Assembly: GCA_002280555.1 (NCBI GenBank)
Contig: NCEE01000042.1
Span: 1 to 13,692, forward strand
Reading direction: 5' to 3'
From: Sphingomonas sp. 32-62-10
GTDB taxonomy: Bacteria; Pseudomonadota; Alphaproteobacteria; Sphingomonadales; Sphingomonadaceae
Length of the DNA stretch: 13,692 bases
Shown piece after piece: positions 7,173 through 13,692 of this stretch (position 1 is the stretch's first letter; every line of letters starts with the position of its first letter). The translations under genes and the position numbers were made by a program. The notes beneath the pieces were generated by a model that saw only the letters and a list, made by a program, of their open reading frames with translations, had not been told where the DNA came from and ran no database searches.

Positions 7173-7227
7173 TGTGCTCCCGCGAAGGCGGGAGCCCAGA
7201 CTGGATCCCCGCCTTCGCGGGGATACA
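7173..7227. repeat. REP-like double hairpin, copy 2
   Basis: This is the second copy of the 55-base unit at 6251-6305, the same length without gaps. The left hairpin is a perfect CTCCCGC/GCGGGAG stem around GAAG (7178-7195). The right is a perfect ATCCCCGC/GCGGGGAT stem around CTTC (7206-7225). Differences from copy 1 cluster in the stems and largely keep pairing, which suggests the folded structure is conserved. Confidence 0.85.
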
Positions 7228-7295
7228 TCTGAAATTGAGGTGACCGCTTCCCACCAAAAGCAGACACCGCCTCCAACCCGCGCTACCAATCTCCC

Positions 7296-8192
7296 ATGAC
7301 CGAAGCCGATTTCCTCGCCGCGTTGCGCGCACTGCCGCTCCATCCGGGTGCGCAGGGGCTCGCGGACGATGTCGCGCGGCTCGGCGGTTATGTCCTCACC
7401 ACCGATACGCTTGTCGAGGGCGTGCACTTCCTCGCCAGCGATCCCGCGCATGATGTCGCGTGGAAATTGCTCGCGGTGAACCTGTCGGATCTTGCCGCCA
7501 AGGGCGCCGATCCGGTCGGCGTGCTGCTTAACTATCCGCTGGGCGATGACGCCTGGGATCGCGATTTCCTCGCCGGGTTCGATGCGGCGCTTCGCCAGCT
7601 GGGCTGCCAGCTGCTCGGCGGCGATACCGTTTCACTGCCGCAGGGCGCCCCGCGTGTGATGACGCTCACCGCAATTGGCCATGCGACCCACGCCCCCAGC
7701 CGCAGCGGTGCGCGGGCGGGGGACGGGTTGTTCGTCACCGGCACGATCGGCGATTCAGGCGCGGGGCTTGCCATTGCGCAAGGTGAACTCGGACTGGATG
7801 CATTACTGAACGCCTATCGCCGGCCGTTGCCCCGGCTGGGGGAGGGGCGCATCCTCGCCGCGCATGTGCACGCGATGATGGACGTGTCCGACGGGCTGTT
7901 GATCGATGCCGCGCGGATGGCCGCCGCAAGTGGTCTTGCCGTCACGATCGATCTTGCCGTGATCCCGCTGTCCGATGCCTATCGCGCGCATATCGGTGAT
8001 GATCGCGCCGCCCGGCTCCGCGCGGCAACGGCAGGGGATGATTACCAGCTGTTGTTCGCGGCACCCGCATCGCTCGCCGTCCCCGCCCGCCGGATCGGCA
8101 GCTTTGCGGAGGGGCAGGGGCTGACACTCACCGATGGCGCCGAGCCCGTGCCGCTGCCCATGCGGCTCGGCTTCGAACATGGTGGCGCATAA
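7296..8192 (+). CDS. thiL: Thiamine-monophosphate kinase
   Basis: ThiL phosphorylates thiamine monophosphate with ATP to give thiamine diphosphate, the active cofactor, in the cytoplasm. The 298-residue protein shows the family's acidic metal and nucleotide motifs in order: GLADDVARL (about 21-29), TTDTLVEGVHF (35-45), NLSDLAAKGADP (62-73), LGGDT (107-111), MMDVSDGLLIDAARMA (194-209) and AGDDYQLLF (246-254). The last is AGDDYQ here where many homologues read GGEDYE, a conservative change. It is slightly shorter than the roughly 325-residue Escherichia coli enzyme. The ATG at 7296 fits the family N-terminus, though no strong ribosome-binding sequence is visible. It follows nusB and the DUF4169 gene in the same direction after a repeat-filled gap. 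Confidence 0.96.
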   Translation: MTEADFLAALRALPLHPGAQGLADDVARLGGYVLTTDTLVEGVHFLASDPAHDVAWKLLAVNLSDLAAKGADPVGVLLNYPLGDDAWDRDFLAGFDAALRQLGCQLLGGDTVSLPQGAPRVMTLTAIGHATHAPSRSGARAGDGLFVTGTIGDSGAGLAIAQGELGLDALLNAYRRPLPRLGEGRILAAHVHAMMDVSDGLLIDAARMAAASGLAVTIDLAVIPLSDAYRAHIGDDRAARLRAATAGDDYQLLFAAPASLAVPARRIGSFAEGQGLTLTDGAEPVPLPMRLGFEHGGA

Positions 8193-8208
8193 CCACCACC
8201 CTCGGCGC

Positions 8209-8236
8209 TTGCGCTCGTCTCTGTCACGCTTATAGG
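8209..8236 (+). promoter_or_regulatory. Possible promoter upstream of hppA
   Basis: TTGCGC (8209-8214) and TATAGG (8231-8236) are spaced by 16 bases in the 79-base gap between thiL and hppA. The match to a sigma-70-like consensus is moderate and the spacing one short of the best value. This is only a candidate. Confidence 0.25.
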
Positions 8237-8271
8237 GTCGTCGCCATAAGACAGGCGCTAGGGGGCGGGCT

Positions 8272-10368
8272 ATGTCGGCAGCCCCTGAAGCGACCGTTGC
8301 GGGCAATGAGAAGATGCGCGATATCGCGGCCGCCATTCAGGAAGGCGCACAGGCCTATCTCGGCCGTCAGTATCGCACGATCGGCATCGTCGGCGTCATC
8401 ATGCTCGTGCTCGTCTGGGTGCTGATCGATGGCATGAGCTCGCCCGTCTCGGCGGCCAGCTTCGCGATCGGCGCGGTCCTTTCGGGCGTCGCTGGCTATA
8501 TCGGCATGAACATCTCGGTGCGCGCCAATGTGCGCACGGCAGAAGCGGCCCGCACCTCGCTGCAGGGCGGGTTGACGATGGCGTTCCGCGCGGGCGCGAT
8601 CACCGGCATGCTGGTGGCGGGGCTCGGCTTGCTCTCGATCTCGGGCGTGTTCTGGTTCCTCGCCGGCCCTGACGGCGCGGATGCCGGCGCGCAGATCGTC
8701 GTCAAGGCGCTCACCGGCCTTGCTTTCGGCTCCTCGCTCATCTCCATCTTCGCGCGCCTCGGCGGCGGTATCTTCACCAAGGCGGCAGACGTTGGCGCCG
8801 ATCTGGTCGGCAAGGTCGAGGCCGGCATCCCAGAGGATGATCCCCGCAACCCCGCTACCATCGCCGATAACGTCGGTGACAATGTCGGCGATTGCGCGGG
8901 CATGGCCGCCGATCTGTTCGAAACCTATGTCGTTACCTTCGGTGTCACGATGATCTCGGTCGCGCTTGCGCTGAAGAATGCCGATCAGCTGCTTCAGGTG
9001 ATGACGCTTCCGCTCATCGTCGGCGGCGTGTGCATCATCACCTCGATCATCGGCACCTATGCGGTCCGTCTGGGCAGCAGCAACAACATCATGGGCGCGC
9101 TTTACAAGGGCTTCTGGCTCAGCGTTGGCCTGTCCGTTCCCGCCATCTATTTCGCCACGCAGTACACGCTGGGTGACATGAACGCGGTGATTGGCGGCAA
9201 CGCCTTCCTCGACGGCGGCGGCGCGACGGCAGAGGCGCTTGCGGGCGCAGCGGCCACCACCACCACCGGCATGGCGCTGTTCTGGTGCATGATGATCGGG
9301 CTTGCCGTCACCGGCCTGCTCGTGTGGATCACCGAATATTATACCGGCACCGGGTTCCGCCCCGTGCGCAGCATCGCCAAGGCATCGGAGACGGGCCACG
9401 GCACCAACGTCATCCAGGGTCTCGCGGTCAGCCTCGAATCGCCTGCGCTCCCCACCATCGTCATCGTCGTCGCGGTGATCGCGGCCTATCAGCTTGCGGG
9501 CGTTATCGGCATCGCATTTGCCGCCACGTCGATGCTGGCCCAGGCCGGCATGGTCGTCGCGCTCGATGCCTATGGCCCGGTTACGGATAATGCGGGCGGC
9601 ATCGCCGAAATGGCGGGGCTCCCCGATGATGTTCGCCATCGCACCGATGCGCTCGACGCGGTCGGCAACACCACCAAGGCCGTGACCAAGGGCTATGCGA
9701 TCGGCTCGGCCGCGCTCGCCGCGCTCGTGCTGTTCAACGCCTATACGAGCGATCTCGCGCGCGATTTCCCCACGCTCGCGGTGAACTTCCAGCTCAGCAA
9801 CCCCTATGTCATCGTCGGGCTGCTGCTCGGCGCGCTGCTGCCCTATCTGTTCGGGGCGATGGGGATGACCGCGGTCGGCCGTGCCGCCGGCTCGGTCGTG
9901 GAGGATGTCCGCGCCCAGTTCCGCGAGAATCCAGGCATCATGGCCGGCACCAGCCGCCCCAACTATGCCCGCACCGTCGATCTCGTCACCAAGGCGGCGA
10001 TCGCGGAGATGATCGTCCCCAGCCTGTTGCCGGTGCTCAGCCCGGTCGCGGTCTATTTCATCATCACCGGCGTGGCGGGTCAGGCAGAGGGCTTTGCCGC
10101 GCTCGGCGCGATGCTGCTCGGCGTGATTGTCTCCGGCTTGTTCGTCGCGATTTCGATGACGAGCGGCGGCGGCGCGTGGGATAACGCCAAGAAGTACATC
10201 GAGGACGGCCATCACGGCGGCAAGGGCAGTGAAGCCCATAAGGCCGCGGTGACGGGCGATACCGTGGGCGATCCGTATAAGGATACGGCAGGCCCGGCGG
10301 TGAACCCGATGATCAAGATTACCAACATCGTCGCGCTGTTGCTGCTCGCGGCGCTTGCGGGCGGTTGA
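8272..10368 (+). CDS. hppA: Membrane-bound proton-translocating pyrophosphatase, K+-independent type
   Basis: HppA hydrolyses pyrophosphate in the inner membrane and pumps protons (some relatives pump sodium). The 698-residue product has many hydrophobic helices. Its substrate and metal site motif DVGADLVGKVEAGIPEDDPR (about 173-192) is followed by NPATIADNVGDNVGDCAGMAADLFE (193-217). GNTTKAVTKG (465-474) carries Lys469 and Thr472 at the positions that in this family mark enzymes not needing potassium. One oddity is that the protein begins MSAAPEATVAGNEKMRDIAAAIQEGA, only about ten residues before a segment that in typical members follows a first transmembrane helix. An in-frame TAG at 8233-8235 with no start between it and 8272 rules out a longer form here. 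The first helix is therefore missing. The remainder looks intact and ends in a hydrophobic KITNIVALLLLAALAGG. Confidence 0.95.
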   Translation: MSAAPEATVAGNEKMRDIAAAIQEGAQAYLGRQYRTIGIVGVIMLVLVWVLIDGMSSPVSAASFAIGAVLSGVAGYIGMNISVRANVRTAEAARTSLQGGLTMAFRAGAITGMLVAGLGLLSISGVFWFLAGPDGADAGAQIVVKALTGLAFGSSLISIFARLGGGIFTKAADVGADLVGKVEAGIPEDDPRNPATIADNVGDNVGDCAGMAADLFETYVVTFGVTMISVALALKNADQLLQVMTLPLIVGGVCIITSIIGTYAVRLGSSNNIMGALYKGFWLSVGLSVPAIYFATQYTLGDMNAVIGGNAFLDGGGATAEALAGAAATTTTGMALFWCMMIGLAVTGLLVWITEYYTGTGFRPVRSIAKASETGHGTNVIQGLAVSLESPALPTIVIVVAVIAAYQLAGVIGIAFAATSMLAQAGMVVALDAYGPVTDNAGGIAEMAGLPDDVRHRTDALDAVGNTTKAVTKGYAIGSAALAALVLFNAYTSDLARDFPTLAVNFQLSNPYVIVGLLLGALLPYLFGAMGMTAVGRAAGSVVEDVRAQFRENPGIMAGTSRPNYARTVDLVTKAAIAEMIVPSLLPVLSPVAVYFIITGVAGQAEGFAALGAMLLGVIVSGLFVAISMTSGGGAWDNAKKYIEDGHHGGKGSEAHKAAVTGDTVGDPYKDTAGPAVNPMIKITNIVALLLLAALAGG

Positions 10369-10427
10369 TCGAATTTCCGGCTGGCGATGCGGGTCGCCGG
10401 CCGGGATCGCTGTAGAATTGCAACAGC

Positions 10428-10455
10428 TTGATTTGAGTAACGCGCACGATAGACT
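10428..10455 (+). promoter_or_regulatory. Possible promoter upstream of the S9 peptidase gene
   Basis: TTGATT (10428-10433) and TAGACT (10450-10455) are 16 bases apart in the 112-base gap after hppA, 25 bases before the peptidase start. The match is weak to moderate and offered as a candidate only. No terminator is visible after hppA, so read-through is also possible. Confidence 0.22.
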
Positions 10456-10480
10456 TGCTCCCAAATGGGGAGTGCAGACG

Positions 10481-12472
10481 ATGAAGAAACGCAATTTCGG
10501 TTTGGTTTTGGGGGCCTTGGCCACCACGGCACTGATCGGCTGGTCGGCGGCGCCTGCGCAGGTGAAGCCCGTTAGCGATTGGGACGGCAAGGTCGTTCCG
10601 ATCGAGACATTCGCTCAGTTCCCCGTCATTCAGCGCCCGGTGCTGTCGCCCGATGGCAACTGGATGATCGCCAAGGTTCGGTCGGCCGGTGTTCAGGCGC
10701 TTGCCATCGTACCCGTCGGGACGCCCGGCAAGCCGGAAGTGATCGCTCGCGATGGCGAGGCCAGCGTCGACAAGCTCGGTGAGCGTCAGATCATCGATTA
10801 TAGATGGCTGGACAACAATCTGCTGCTGATCGGCTTCAGCTCGCGCGATAACTATGCGGGCGAATGGTTCGATAACGTCCGCTACGCATCGTATAATCGT
10901 GAGACGAAGAAGACGACGCCACTCGGCTGGGATGATAGTTTTCTCGGTACGGATTTGCTCTGGGCCTCCAATTCCGGCGCGCCGCGCATTCTGCTTCAGC
11001 GCCGCAACCCGCGCAACGGCACCGAAAGCCTCAGTGCGCCCGAAGTGATTGAGGTGGATGCGGTTACCGGCAAGGCCAAGGTGGCGATGCGATCAAACCC
11101 GGTGGTGCGCGGATGGACCGCCGATCTGGCGGGCGTCGTGCGGATGGGCGCGCGCCGCGATGCCGATACCGGCAAGGTGACCGTGCTGTATCGTGATGGC
11201 CCGAACGACGCGATGCACACCGTTTACGAGGGTGTGCCGGATCGGTTCGCCGGGGCCGCCCTGCCCGATTTCATGATGCCCGATGGCAAGGCCTATGCGG
11301 TCAGCGCAAAGGACGGGTACCGGGCGCTCTACACGTTTGACGTGGCAGGAATGAAGCTGGGCGAAAAGGTGTTCGGCGTCGACGGCTATGATATTGATGG
11401 CCCCCGCCTTTCCTATGATCGCACCCGGCTTGATGCTGTCGAAGTGACCAAGGATCGAGAGGTCCAGGTCTTCTTCGATTCGCGGTTGAAACAGATTCAG
11501 GCTGTGCTCGAAAATGGCTTCGGCAAGGGCAATGTCTATATCGCCAGTGGCGATGCCAAGCGGGAGAAGATCGTGTTCCGCGTCGCTGCGACGGGCCAGG
11601 CCGAAAGCTGGTTCATGTTCAACAGCGTATCGGGATCGGTGGCGCGGCTCGCTTTTGCCAATGAAACGCTCAAGAACGCGCAGCTGAACCCGGTTTCGAT
11701 GGTCCGCTATACCGCCAGTGACGGTAAATCGATCGAAGCGGTACTGACGATGCCGCGCCACCGCGCGGGTAAGAAGAACCTGCCGCTGATCGTGCTACCG
11801 CATGGCGGGCCCTGGGCACGCGATTCCGCCGACTGGGATCCTTTTGGCTGGGCACAGGCGCTGGCGGAAACCGGCTATGTCGTGATCCAGCCGAATTTCC
11901 GGGGCTCCACCGGCTATGGCACTGCCTGGGAAAAGGATGGCGACAAGAATTGGGGCTACCGCATGCAGGATGACCTGAACGATGCGGTCACCTGGCTGGC
12001 CGGGCAGGGCACCATCGATCCCAAGCGTGTGTGCATGATGGGCTGGTCATACGGCGGCTATGCGGCCAGCCGCGCGGCTGAGCGCGATGGTGACAAATAT
12101 CGCTGCGCCATCACGGGCGCGGGTGTGCATGATCTGCCCGCCATGGTCCGCTACGATAAAGGGTATCTCGGGCGCTATAATGCTAAGGCCTTTCTCGGTC
12201 AGGCGGGCAATCTGATCGATGTATCGCCCGGCCTGCACCCCGAAAACTACAAAATCCCCGTCCTGATCATCCACGGCGCCAAGGACGTGCGCGTCCCCGT
12301 CGCCCAGTCGCGCGATCTGGTGGCGCGGCTGAAAGCGGCCGGGAAGGTGGAAGGCAAGGATTTCGTCTATGTCGAACAGCCGCTCAACACGCATAATCTG
12401 CTGCGTGAGGAAGACCGGCTGCAGGTGCTGATCGAAACCAAGAAGTTCCTCGAAAAGCACAACCCGGCCTGA
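10481..12472 (+). CDS. Secreted S9 family (prolyl oligopeptidase-type) serine peptidase
   Basis: This 663-residue protein has a signal peptide (MKKRN, a hydrophobic stretch, then a likely cut after AAPA at about residue 26), so it should act in the periplasm or outside. Residues of about 35-400 form a beta-propeller-like domain that limits access to the active site. Residues of about 420-663 form the alpha/beta hydrolase domain, with the oxyanion segment PHGGPW (H441), nucleophile GWSYGGYA (Ser523), Asp602 in HGAKDVRVP and His638 in LNTHNLL. Spacing fits family S9, close to acylaminoacyl or dipeptidyl peptidases; it probably trims peptides for nutrition, and the exact specificity is unknown. 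The start ATG at 10481 has GGGGAG eight bases upstream. Internal ORFs upstream of it do not match a signal peptide start. It is a single gene, closed by a strong terminator. Confidence 0.95.
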   Translation: MKKRNFGLVLGALATTALIGWSAAPAQVKPVSDWDGKVVPIETFAQFPVIQRPVLSPDGNWMIAKVRSAGVQALAIVPVGTPGKPEVIARDGEASVDKLGERQIIDYRWLDNNLLLIGFSSRDNYAGEWFDNVRYASYNRETKKTTPLGWDDSFLGTDLLWASNSGAPRILLQRRNPRNGTESLSAPEVIEVDAVTGKAKVAMRSNPVVRGWTADLAGVVRMGARRDADTGKVTVLYRDGPNDAMHTVYEGVPDRFAGAALPDFMMPDGKAYAVSAKDGYRALYTFDVAGMKLGEKVFGVDGYDIDGPRLSYDRTRLDAVEVTKDREVQVFFDSRLKQIQAVLENGFGKGNVYIASGDAKREKIVFRVAATGQAESWFMFNSVSGSVARLAFANETLKNAQLNPVSMVRYTASDGKSIEAVLTMPRHRAGKKNLPLIVLPHGGPWARDSADWDPFGWAQALAETGYVVIQPNFRGSTGYGTAWEKDGDKNWGYRMQDDLNDAVTWLAGQGTIDPKRVCMMGWSYGGYAASRAAERDGDKYRCAITGAGVHDLPAMVRYDKGYLGRYNAKAFLGQAGNLIDVSPGLHPENYKIPVLIIHGAKDVRVPVAQSRDLVARLKAAGKVEGKDFVYVEQPLNTHNLLREEDRLQVLIETKKFLEKHNPA

Positions 12473-12513
12473 TCAACCGCACCCGCCCTTGGCGGTGAGC
12501 CTTCAAACAAGCC

Positions 12514-12549
12514 AAGCCCCGCCCGGCACCCGCCGGGCGGGGTTTTTTC
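12514..12549 (+). terminator. Strong intrinsic terminator after the S9 peptidase
   Basis: A perfect 11-bp stem, CCCCGCCCGGC (12517-12527) with GCCGGGCGGGG (12532-12542), has loop ACCC and is followed by six T residues (12543-12548). AAG/CTT-type flanking bases precede it. It isolates the following restriction-modification gene from upstream transcription, so that gene would need its own promoter in the short stretch 12550-12588, where I see no convincing one. Confidence 0.92.
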
Positions 12550-12588
12550 TTGCCTAGCGTCAACCGCTTGCGCATCGTGCAGGCGCAC

Positions 12589-12595
12589 GGGGGAG
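12589..12595 (+). promoter_or_regulatory. Ribosome-binding site ahead of an ATC codon
   Basis: GGGGGAG lies seven bases before ATC at 12603-12605. This is ideal spacing for a start codon, and homologous protein sequence begins right there (reading SKALINEYRAELDRLR). It marks where the restriction-modification gene should begin, although ATC is not a normal start. Confidence 0.5.
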
Positions 12596-12602
12596 CGGAC
12601 TC

Positions 12603-13692
12603 ATCAGCAAGGCACTCATCAACGAATATCGCGCCGAGCTTGATCGACTGCGCGCGGTATCGGGTAGCCGCCGCGAAAGCGTGCTGCGAGAAGCGTTCAA
12701 GGATTTGCTCAAACGCTGGGGCCGGTCGCAGGATCTGCAATTCGTCCCCGAACACGCCATCACCACCGCGCAAAAGAACCGAATCTATATCGACGGCGCT
12801 CTGCTCCACCCGCTGCGCGTTCCTTTCGGCTATTAGGAAGCCAAGGACGCGGACGATGATCTCGATGCTGAAATTGCCGCCAAGTCGCGCAAGGGCTATC
12901 CGCGCGACAACATCATCTATTCGGACGATCACACCGCCATTCTGATTCAGGACGGGCATGAAATGCTGCGCGTCGCGATGGACGATACCGACGCGCTCTA
13001 CCCGCTGCTCATCCGCTTCTTTGCGCATGAACGGCAGGAGATCGCCGATTTCAACAAGGCGGTGAAGCAGTTCGGGCAGGATTTGCCTCAGGTGCTGACG
13101 GCATTGCGAGACCTGATCGCCGAAAAGCGCGCTGCCAGCCGTGATTTCGGCGCCGCCGAGGCTGCCTTTCTGAAACACGCACAGGATGCCATCAATCCGG
13201 CGGTCAGCGAAGAAGACGTGCAGGAAATGCTGATCCAGCACATCCTGACTGAAGATATTTTCGCCAAGGTGTTCGACAACCCCGATTTCCACCGCCAGAA
13301 CAATGTCGCCAGCGAACTCTACAAGCTTGAAGAAAAGCTGTTGGGCTATGGCGAGAAGCAGAAGCTGCTACGCGCGCTTCAACCCTATTATGCCGGCATC
13401 AGCCAAGCCGCCGCCGTCATCCAGAGCCATTCCGAAAAACAGGGTTTCCTGAAGGGACTCTACGAGAATTTCTACAAAGTCTACAACGCCAAGGCCGCCG
13501 ACCGGTTGGGCGTGGTCTATACTCCCGGCGAGATCGTCCGGTTCATGATCCGCAGCGCCGATTGGCTGTGCGAAAAGCATTTCGGCAAGAATCTGGTCGA
13601 TCGCGGTGTGGAAATTCTCGATCCCGCCACCGGCACCGGTACCTTCATCGTCGAACTGCTCGAACATTTCCGCGGCGATCACGCCAAGCTGC
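12603..13692 (+). pseudogene. Nuclease-methyltransferase restriction enzyme (type IIG/ISP-like), with amber lesion; runs off the edge
   Basis: The reading frame from 12603 resembles single-chain enzymes that join an N-terminal nuclease to an N6-adenine methyltransferase, and would normally both cut and methylate foreign or self DNA. Numbered from 12603, the nuclease part has Asp64 (RIYIDGALLH) and Glu79-Ala-Lys81, a PD-(D/E)xK pattern. Then come AAKSRKGYPRDNIIYSDD, a helical linker rich in Glu and Lys, VVYTPGEIVRFMIRS (about 304-318) and methyltransferase motif I, VEILDPATGTGTF (about 337-348). The catalytic NPPY motif would lie beyond the edge. Codon 78 is TAG (12834-12836); homologues read Trp here (GYWEAKD), one base away. 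The first codon is ATC. No other stop interrupts 12837-13692. An in-frame ATG at 12963 could restart translation of a nuclease-less protein. It may be a decaying gene, an orphan methyltransferase in the making, or a sequencing error. Family call is confident; status is less so. Confidence 0.82.

Noticed and set aside
6251..7227. CRISPR array from repeated palindromic units
   Set aside because: There are only two copies, almost 900 bases apart with genes between them, no regular spacers and no cas genes.
6239..7295. Insertion sequence or MITE carrying nusB between two repeat copies
   Set aside because: The copies are in the same orientation but there is no transposase and no target duplication, and nusB is a core gene in its usual setting.
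8230..10590. A 786-codon minus-strand open frame opposite hppA
   Set aside because: It is the antisense of hppA, rich in Arg, His, Asp and Ala as expected from GC-rich mirror frames. It matches no family I recognise, while the plus strand encodes a clear pyrophosphatase.
12384..13292. A 302-codon minus-strand frame, and a 131-codon plus-strand frame at 12550-12945
   Set aside because: Both overlap the restriction-modification frame, which alone shows family similarity (EAKD, GYPRDNIIYSDD, YTPGEIV, DPATGTGTF). The others look like random GC-rich frames.

Overview
The window looks like chromosomal DNA from an alphaproteobacterium, most likely a sphingomonad. The evidence is the high GC content, the rRNA operon tail in the order 23S-5S-tRNA-fMet, the predicted protein families (short-form HisG, HisD, NusB, a DUF4169 protein, ThiL, a K+-independent membrane pyrophosphatase, a secreted S9 peptidase), and several intergenic GC-rich palindromes of the kind I associate with sphingomonad genomes. 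Assignments come from reading the sequence only; no database search was run.

Layout. Bases 1-285 are the 3' end of 23S rRNA, followed by 5S rRNA (about 434-552) and tRNA-fMet (710-786), closed by an intrinsic terminator (813-848) and a small heptamer tandem repeat (858-892). A family 2 glycosyltransferase lies on the minus strand (932-1999). A crotonase-fold acyl-CoA enzyme (2149-3054, +) converges almost stop-to-stop with a DUF2332 protein (3058-4158, -). A plus-strand run of housekeeping genes follows: hisG (4226-4836, broken by an apparent 40-base internal deletion), hisD (4940-6238), nusB (6337-6819), a 58-residue DUF4169 protein (6830-7006), thiL (7296-8192), hppA (8272-10368) and a secreted prolyl-oligopeptidase-type peptidase (10481-12472), which ends in a very strong terminator.

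The last 1.1 kb (12603 to the right edge) is a restriction-modification gene fusing a PD-(D/E)xK-type nuclease to an N6-adenine methyltransferase. It carries two apparent lesions. ATC stands where the start codon should be. An amber codon at 12834-12836 takes the place of the tryptophan expected from the family, directly before the nuclease Glu-Ala-Lys triad. The frame is then open through the methyltransferase motif I to the edge.

How the genes fit together: hisG and hisD are the first and last enzymes of histidine synthesis and sit side by side. nusB and thiL follow in the same direction, separated by palindromic repeats. The glycosyltransferase, crotonase and DUF2332 protein have no obvious partner here. 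The points most worth checking are the lesions (hisG, the restriction gene, and a pyrophosphatase that lacks its first membrane helix) and the paired GAAG/CTTC hairpin repeats. I do not see a wholly new multi-gene system. The best candidate for something unusual is the restriction-modification gene, whose nuclease is switched off exactly at its active site while the methyltransferase frame stays open.
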